From JAKACA01 sp050744865 (lineage in GTDB: Bacteria; Actinomycetota; Acidimicrobiia; Acidimicrobiales; Bog-793), in assembly GCA_050744865.1 (NCBI GenBank), contig JBOGHW010000075.1:41986-105985 (forward strand): 64,000 bases of DNA, read 5' to 3'. The notes below the pieces were generated by a model. That model was not told the DNA's origin and made no database searches. It saw nothing but the letters and a program-made list of their open reading frames with translations. Of this stretch, positions 59,512-64,000 are shown in pieces. The translations under genes were made by a program, and so were the position numbers. Positions within the stretch are counted from its first letter, which is position 1. Each line of letters opens with the position of its first letter.

Positions 59512-60429
59512 GTGCCGTTCTGCGCGGGATGCGGCCGACAAGTAGCCGAGGGCCACAAGTTTTGCCTCTCGTGCGGACTTCCGATCGTGCGACCACCAGC
59601 CACTACTTCGCCCCCGACCCCTGCGAACTCCGCCGTTGAATCAACTGCAGAGTCGGAACCCCTCGACGGAGAGACCTCGCAGTCTGGCGTTGGCCCTCTC
59701 CGTTCTGAGACACTCCACCGCGAACGGCGACTGACCGCGAAGGCAGGTCTGGCGGTCGGTCTGGTGGTGGCCTTAGTGATTGGAGCAGGTGTGTGGGCAG
59801 CCGTCGCGCATACTTCAATCAAGGGTCCGCACAGTTCAGCCAAAGGTGGCATTGACGCCGATCAAGTGGCGCTGACTGGTGAGGCGATATGTGACCAGCC
59901 ATCTCAGATCGCCACCGTGAACTCCAAGTCTACGAGCGACTACGGTAGCATTGACTTTGTCTCTTTGACTGGAGTCGCAGGCGATGCCTTGCGAGTGACC
60001 TTCGTACTGGATCAGCCGCCTCCTCTTACTCTCGGCAAAGGACACGGTGAGGGTATGGGTGTCGAGGTGGCCGCCAAGCCGCAGGACGTTGGTCTACCCG
60101 CCAAGGAGTTGGACCTAGGGTTCTCGGTGACGGACCAGTCAACAGGCTCGACGGTCTGGTCAATAACCATGTCGCGCTGGACAGCCACCAAACAGCTTCC
60201 GCTGCAGTCGCTCGAACGGTCGACGACTGCCTACGGCTTCATGTCCGTTTCGGCGGTCTTTCCGGTCCGGCAGTTTGCCACCCTCCCTGACCCATTTTAT
60301 GGGCCTCCCGGCACGGATATGGGTCACCCACTGGGAACCGACGTTCGTTCGTGCGGCAGCACATGGTCGATCGGCCCGACTGTCAGCATGATCAGAGCGA
60401 GAGCTGCTTTTGACGAATGGAAGCCATAA
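59512..60429 (+). CDS. zinc-ribbon membrane protein truncated by an insertion sequence
   Basis: 305 residues from GTG 59512. One ribbon (CAGCGRQVAEGHKFCLSCG), a linker, one membrane helix (AGLAVGLVVALVIGAGVWAAVA, about 80), then an outside domain. From about 60301 the sequence belongs to the ISL3-family element, so the last 40 residues (GPPGTDMGHPLGTDV onwards) are read from IS DNA and the native C-terminus is lost. It lies about 110 bp after the similar protein at 58787, suggesting tandem duplication. Confidence 0.68.
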   Translation: MPFCAGCGRQVAEGHKFCLSCGLPIVRPPATTSPPTPANSAVESTAESEPLDGETSQSGVGPLRSETLHRERRLTAKAGLAVGLVVALVIGAGVWAAVAHTSIKGPHSSAKGGIDADQVALTGEAICDQPSQIATVNSKSTSDYGSIDFVSLTGVAGDALRVTFVLDQPPPLTLGKGHGEGMGVEVAAKPQDVGLPAKELDLGFSVTDQSTGSTVWSITMSRWTATKQLPLQSLERSTTAYGFMSVSAVFPVRQFATLPDPFYGPPGTDMGHPLGTDVRSCGSTWSIGPTVSMIRARAAFDEWKP

Positions 60430-61599
60430 GCCCGGTTCGTGATCAGACGTACCCGCCGGTTCAAGCCTTCGTGCCTGGCATTGTTCACGCCGAGTCGGAT
60501 GGCGGCGAGTATTCCCTGGCGGTGTTTGCGGATCGTCTTGGCCAATGTCACGAATGCCTTGAGCCCGCTGCGGGAGGCTTTGGAGCAGAAGCGGTCGAGG
60601 AGCGAAGCGACTTCCTCTTCGGTCAAGTCGCCATTGAAGATCGCCCGGAGGGCCTCTTTCAGACTGTAGGCACGCCAGATGGCCCCGCCATGGCGCCGGA
60701 GCCGCCGCAGAGTGGCCGCCTGGTCGTCGTTCAGGTCGTCGGGGTTCTTGAGCAGGCACCAGCGGGCGCCTTTGAACCTCTTGGCGGCAACGGCATCGAG
60801 GCTTCTCATCTCCTGCCATTGCTCGCGCCGGACCCTGTCGAGGGCCTTGGTGGCGAGCTGGACGACGTGGAACGGGTCGTAGCAGATGACGGCCTTGCTG
60901 GCGTGTCCTTCTTTGCTCACCGACTTGGCGTAGCCGGCCGACATGTCCATCGACACGGCCGTGAGCTGCTCGGAGCGATCGGTGCCGAGCTCGGCGAAGA
61001 AGCCGTCGAGGGTGGCGGTGTCCCTTCCTTGGCTTCCCCAGACGATCTTTCTTCTCCTGTGGTCCGAGACGAGGGTGAGGTAGTTGTGGTGCTTGCGCCA
61101 GGAGACCTCGTCGACGCCGATCTCGTACAGATGGTCGAGACGGCTGGCGTCGAGGCCGTCGTCCATGACCCGGGTGATCATCCGCCCGACGGTGTCCCAG
61201 TCGACCCGCATCAGCCGGCAAATGGAGGTCTTGTCCATATGGGTTGCCAGGTACCCGACGAGGTCCTCGAAGTCACGGGTGTGCTTCGAGCCCGAGCGGG
61301 CGAATGGCACCTTCTCGGTCCTCACCCCGTGGGTCGGGCAGTCGAGCCGCCTCAAGTGCGCACGTATCTCCAGGCGCCACTTGCCCATGTCGAGGTGGCG
61401 CCACTTGGACATGGAGTCCTTCGGCCCGGTGTCGTAGCGCGCCCGAGTCGTAAAGTCGCACTCCGGGCAGGCGAGGACCTTGCGCCGGAGAGCCACGGTG
61501 ACGACGAGCATGCCCGGCTCGAACCCCACGTCGCGCACCGATATGCCGGGCAGGTCGAGAAGGCGGCAGAATGCAGTTGTGACACGCACGGGGCTCCCT
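60301..61599 (-). mobile_element. ISL3-family insertion sequence
   Basis: Boundaries are estimated from sequence change: GGGCCTCCCG at 60301 on the left, and the complement of AGGGAGCCCC near 61599 on the right, which share GGGxxxCCCG as weak inverted ends. No target-site duplication is seen. The left end interrupts a zinc-ribbon gene and the right end abuts an IS110 remnant. Confidence 0.55.
60324..61589 (-). CDS. ISL3-family transposase
   Basis: 421 residues, full length for the family. An N-terminal zinc-binding part (CPECDFTTRARYD and CPTHGV) and a HTH region (DKTSICRLMRVDWDTVGRMI) precede the DDE catalytic core: first Asp in IGVDEVSWRKHHNYLTLVSD, second in VSMDMSAGYAKSV, Glu in ARHEGLNRRVRLI. 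The YDPFHVVQLATKALD motif is typical. It starts with GTG. It appears intact, so the element could still be mobile. Confidence 0.92.
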   Translation of the reverse strand: MRVTTAFCRLLDLPGISVRDVGFEPGMLVVTVALRRKVLACPECDFTTRARYDTGPKDSMSKWRHLDMGKWRLEIRAHLRRLDCPTHGVRTEKVPFARSGSKHTRDFEDLVGYLATHMDKTSICRLMRVDWDTVGRMITRVMDDGLDASRLDHLYEIGVDEVSWRKHHNYLTLVSDHRRRKIVWGSQGRDTATLDGFFAELGTDRSEQLTAVSMDMSAGYAKSVSKEGHASKAVICYDPFHVVQLATKALDRVRREQWQEMRSLDAVAAKRFKGARWCLLKNPDDLNDDQAATLRRLRRHGGAIWRAYSLKEALRAIFNGDLTEEEVASLLDRFCSKASRSGLKAFVTLAKTIRKHRQGILAAIRLGVNNARHEGLNRRVRLITNRAYGFHSSKAALALIMLTVGPIDHVLPHERTSVPSG

Positions 61600-61759
61600 A
61601 GGCCACAACCAGGCGCTCAGAGCCGTCGCCAACCGCTTGGTGGGCATCCTCCACGGCTGTCTGCGAACGAGGATCCTCTACGACGAGGCCATCGCCTGGG
61701 GCCACCAGCCAGATACTGCGGTCGACCAAGCCACGACGCCCGAGAGGCTCATCGCCTAG
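61600..61759 (+). pseudogene. C-terminal remnant of an IS110-family transposase
   Basis: The plus strand from 61601 reads GHNQALRAVANRLVGILHGC and then LRTRILYDEAIAWGH before TAG at 61757. This is the conserved end of IS110-family transposases. The N-terminal part does not occur on the other side of the ISL3 element, so it was lost earlier or during that insertion. Confidence 0.7.
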
Positions 61760-62008
61760 AGCTGCCGCCCTCCGGCCTACGGCCTCCGGTTGGCTTCAAG
61801 AAGTCGCCGAACATCGGTTGAACCTCGCCTTCGTGCTCGACTGTGCGGCTACTCACGAACGGCGTGCGGAACCAGGCAGAAAGTCGGTCATATGAGCTTC
61901 CCGACGGCTCGCGCTTGACACTTAGAGCCGTGGGATGTCTGCCGCCGTCCCCAGGGGGGACATTGGCGTCAGAGTCAATGCCGACGAGGCTTCCTGCGTT
62001 GAGCGGTG

Positions 62009-62252
62009 GTGCGCGTCCTGAAAGCTGGACCAAGCTCGCGGGTGAGACCCGTCCGGGTAAGCGTTGGAGAGCCCGGTAGCAGGCCCCGGTCCGCGGTCTG
62101 TCGAGAGGTCGCGGGTTGAGCGGGCGTCAAGAACCTCTTTGGAGGGCTGCGGCCAAGCAGTCTCCGGATCGCCACTCCGCGCCCTGTACGACCTCATCTA
62201 CAGGAGCGACGTCCTGTGGGAGGTGTTACGGCGTAACTGCTTGAGGACCTGA
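62009..62252 (+). mobile_element. group II intron remnant with truncated maturase
   Basis: The 3' part encodes PLRALYDLIYRSDVLWEVLRR, matching the start of group II intron reverse transcriptase/maturase proteins, and stops after a few codons (about 62250). The 170 bp before it begin with GTGCGCG (62009), like the conserved intron 5' end, and are rich in short complementary GC segments, as expected for domain I RNA. The rest of the intron (RT, domains V-VI) is gone. No gene is seen in 61760-62008 or 62253-62534. Confidence 0.5.
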
Positions 62253-62534
62253 CGGCACTGACCGGCAGCAGTAGTCGTGGACGGCGTCTGCCGTGTCAGC
62301 GACTCGCAGAACCTATCCCCCCAACTTTGCGAAGGCCGAGGCTTTGACCTAGCCGATCGACGCCTCCCTGCCGACAGGCGAGAGGAATCCGAGGTGCGGG
62401 CAGTTGCTTGCAATTCTCGCCAACCGGTACCAAACTGCCGACAGGGCGATGTAACAAGCCAGACAGGGCTGGTGCCCAGGTCCGCTAGTAACCCGTGCAA
62501 CCTTGTCGCCGGGGCCTCAGAAGGGTGCACGGCG

Positions 62535-64000
62535 ATGGGTACAGGGACTCGCAGGACGCCAGCCGTTCGTCGCTTTCGCCGGAGTTCTCCCCTCGGGCGT
62601 CCTGGCCGCTTCCTCAAGCTGCTCACCGCACTCCTGGCAGGCTCGTTGCTGGCCGGGCTGATGGCCCTCATACCGGCAGCTGTCGCCGGTGCAGCCTCCA
62701 CGTCTTCTGAGGCGAGCGAGGCCTTCGTGGCCGTCGGAGGAAGCTCTCCTGAGCTGGAGGCGGTCGACACCACGAGCGGCTCGCTCGTCGGCTCGCCCGT
62801 CGCCCTGTCCTATGTGCCGACGGGTGTCGTCGAGTACGCCAGCTCCCCGCACGCCGTCCCAGAGATCGTCGAGGTCGTCGTGGCCGAGGGCAGCTCGTCC
62901 GAGGAGGCCTCCGTGCAGGCGGTCGACCCGACGACAGAGACGTCCTCGGCTGCTGTCTGTCTGCTGAGCGACTGCGCCGATGCCGCCCCGGGCCAAGTGG
63001 CGGCTGCCGACGTCTCTTCTAGTGCCCAGTACGTCCTCGTCCTTCTGCCGTCTCTCGACGAGCTGGCCGTCGTCGACGTCGACTCCTCTCCTGTTGCCGT
63101 CTCCCAGCTCTTGTCGCTCGGCTTCTCGAGCGGCGGCTCTCCCTCGGGCATCGCCGTCAGCCATGACGGGTCAGTCGCCTATGTCACTGACAAGGGCTCG
63201 AACCAGCTGAAGACCTTGTTCTATGACTCTTCCTCGACGCCTTTCGAGGTGGAGCACACCTACAGCGGTTCGGCGGGCTTTGACCCGACCTCTCTCGTCA
63301 TCGACAGGGAGACCAACCAGGCACTGATCTCGGACGGCTCCAACCTGGACATTGCCACCTTGTCGTCAGGGGAGATGACAGGGGTTACGAGCCAGGTCTC
63401 GCTCTCGGGCTGTGGCTCGTCTGTGACGGCCGGCTCTGTCGTACTCGACGCCCTCGGCACCAATGCCTACGTGCAGCTGGCCAGTGCCGACTCAGTCGCC
63501 GACGTCACGGTCGCAACAGGGGCGGTCACCTGTCTCTCGCCCGGCTTTTCCCCCGGGCCGCTCGCTCTCACCGACGACGGCGGCACGCTGGCCGTCACCG
63601 CTTCTTCTTCGGCGAGCCTCGGGCTCTACTCGACACAGGCCAGCTACGTCGGCGACCTGGAGAACAGCGTCTCCTTGTCGGCCACGCCGGTCGCCATAGC
63701 CTCGGCCGCCGACCTGTCTCTCGACAGGGAGGCCTACGTCGCCCTCGGGCCGTCCGGCGAGCTGGCGATGGTCGACTTGACGACAGACGCCTTGGACCAG
63801 ACAGTCGACCTCGGGACAGGGACTGACCCCGACGCAGTGGCCGTCAGTCCCGACGGCCAGTTCGTCTACGTGGCCGACTACGGGACCAACGAGGTCTCTG
63901 TCGTACAGACAGACCTCATGGACTCTCCAGACGACCCTGTCGTTGCCACCGTCAGCCTTCCTTCTGGCTCTGAGCCAGACTCGCTGGCGGTAAGCCCGGA
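62535..64000 (+). CDS. exported YVTN-type beta-propeller protein, cut by window edge
   Basis: Open from ATG 62535 to the end of the window (488 codons). The N-terminus MGTGTRRTPAVRRFRR is followed by a Sec signal helix (LLTALLAGSLLAGLMALIPAAVAGA). The rest is repeats of the type AVAVSPDGQFVYVADYGTN, LAMVDLTTDAL, VSVVQTD, i.e. YVTN/surface-layer propeller blades, at about 45-residue spacing. Two Cys (AVCLLSDC) form a possible disulfide. Such proteins are cell-surface components in actinobacteria and archaea; the ligand is unknown. Confidence 0.85.
   Translation, partial: MGTGTRRTPAVRRFRRSSPLGRPGRFLKLLTALLAGSLLAGLMALIPAAVAGAASTSSEASEAFVAVGGSSPELEAVDTTSGSLVGSPVALSYVPTGVVEYASSPHAVPEIVEVVVAEGSSSEEASVQAVDPTTETSSAAVCLLSDCADAAPGQVAAADVSSSAQYVLVLLPSLDELAVVDVDSSPVAVSQLLSLGFSSGGSPSGIAVSHDGSVAYVTDKGSNQLKTLFYDSSSTPFEVEHTYSGSAGFDPTSLVIDRETNQALISDGSNLDIATLSSGEMTGVTSQVSLSGCGSSVTAGSVVLDALGTNAYVQLASADSVADVTVATGAVTCLSPGFSPGPLALTDDGGTLAVTASSSASLGLYSTQASYVGDLENSVSLSATPVAIASAADLSLDREAYVALGPSGELAMVDLTTDALDQTVDLGTGTDPDAVAVSPDGQFVYVADYGTNEVSVVQTDLMDSPDDPVVATVSLPSGSEPDSLAVSP

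Noticed and set aside
60417..61601. 394-codon open frame on the plus strand
   Set aside because: Antisense to the intact ISL3 transposase.

Overview
This 64 kb window is high-GC DNA with dense coding on both strands. It looks chromosomal and actinobacterial. Support for that includes proteins of actinobacterial families (DUF2510 tail, DUF3054, DUF5134, choice-of-anchor P, DevR/DevS-type two-component pair), GTG/TTG starts, and strong G/C bias at third codon positions. The many secreted propeller proteins and zinc-ribbon membrane proteins fit a deep-branching actinomycete such as Acidimicrobiia, but that placement is inference.

Layout. 1-8.8 kb is mostly metabolic: a threonine dehydrogenase cut by the window edge, an AbiEi/DUF559 protein flanked by 62-64 bp tandem repeats, a GH3 glycosidase translationally coupled to a PHP phosphatase, purF and an aldo/keto reductase. 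8.9-11.6 kb holds tRNA-Asp and tRNA-Phe, then an islet with a Fic protein and an HTH protein; the islet ends at an exact 24-bp copy of the tRNA-Phe anticodon arm. 11.8-18.4 kb carries two divergent lipoproteins, an acetyltransferase, a broken small gene, a phosphofructokinase with pyrophosphate-type signature residues and a PAS-PAS-GGDEF cyclase. 18.5-29.2 kb is a cell-envelope block: three zinc-ribbon membrane proteins, a beta-lactamase-fold lipoprotein, a 1120-residue secreted protein and a 14-repeat RCC1 protein. 29.2-43.4 kb is general metabolism: SDRs, crotonase, fucosidase, threonine dehydratase-like protein, HIT protein, amidase, serine hydrolase and a damaged FHA/kinase locus.

43.4-48.5 kb is a copper operon read leftward: copA, copZ, two multi-pass membrane proteins and a BlaI/CopY-type repressor with a cysteine-rich N-terminus. 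A tandem TACTAC-N5-GTAGTA operator lies inside the operon. 48.6-52.9 kb encodes a DevR/DevS-like pair beside three candidate target genes (unknown protein, PPOX-fold protein, DoxX protein), each with a DosR-box-like dyad upstream. This local stress regulon is the most coherent unannotated system I see.

52.9-62.5 kb is accessory and decayed: a sigma-factor remnant, gene fragments, a tRNA-Glu 3' fragment, IS-end-like repeats, two more zinc-ribbon proteins (one cut by an ISL3-family element), an IS110 remnant and a group II intron remnant. The window ends inside a secreted YVTN-type beta-propeller protein.
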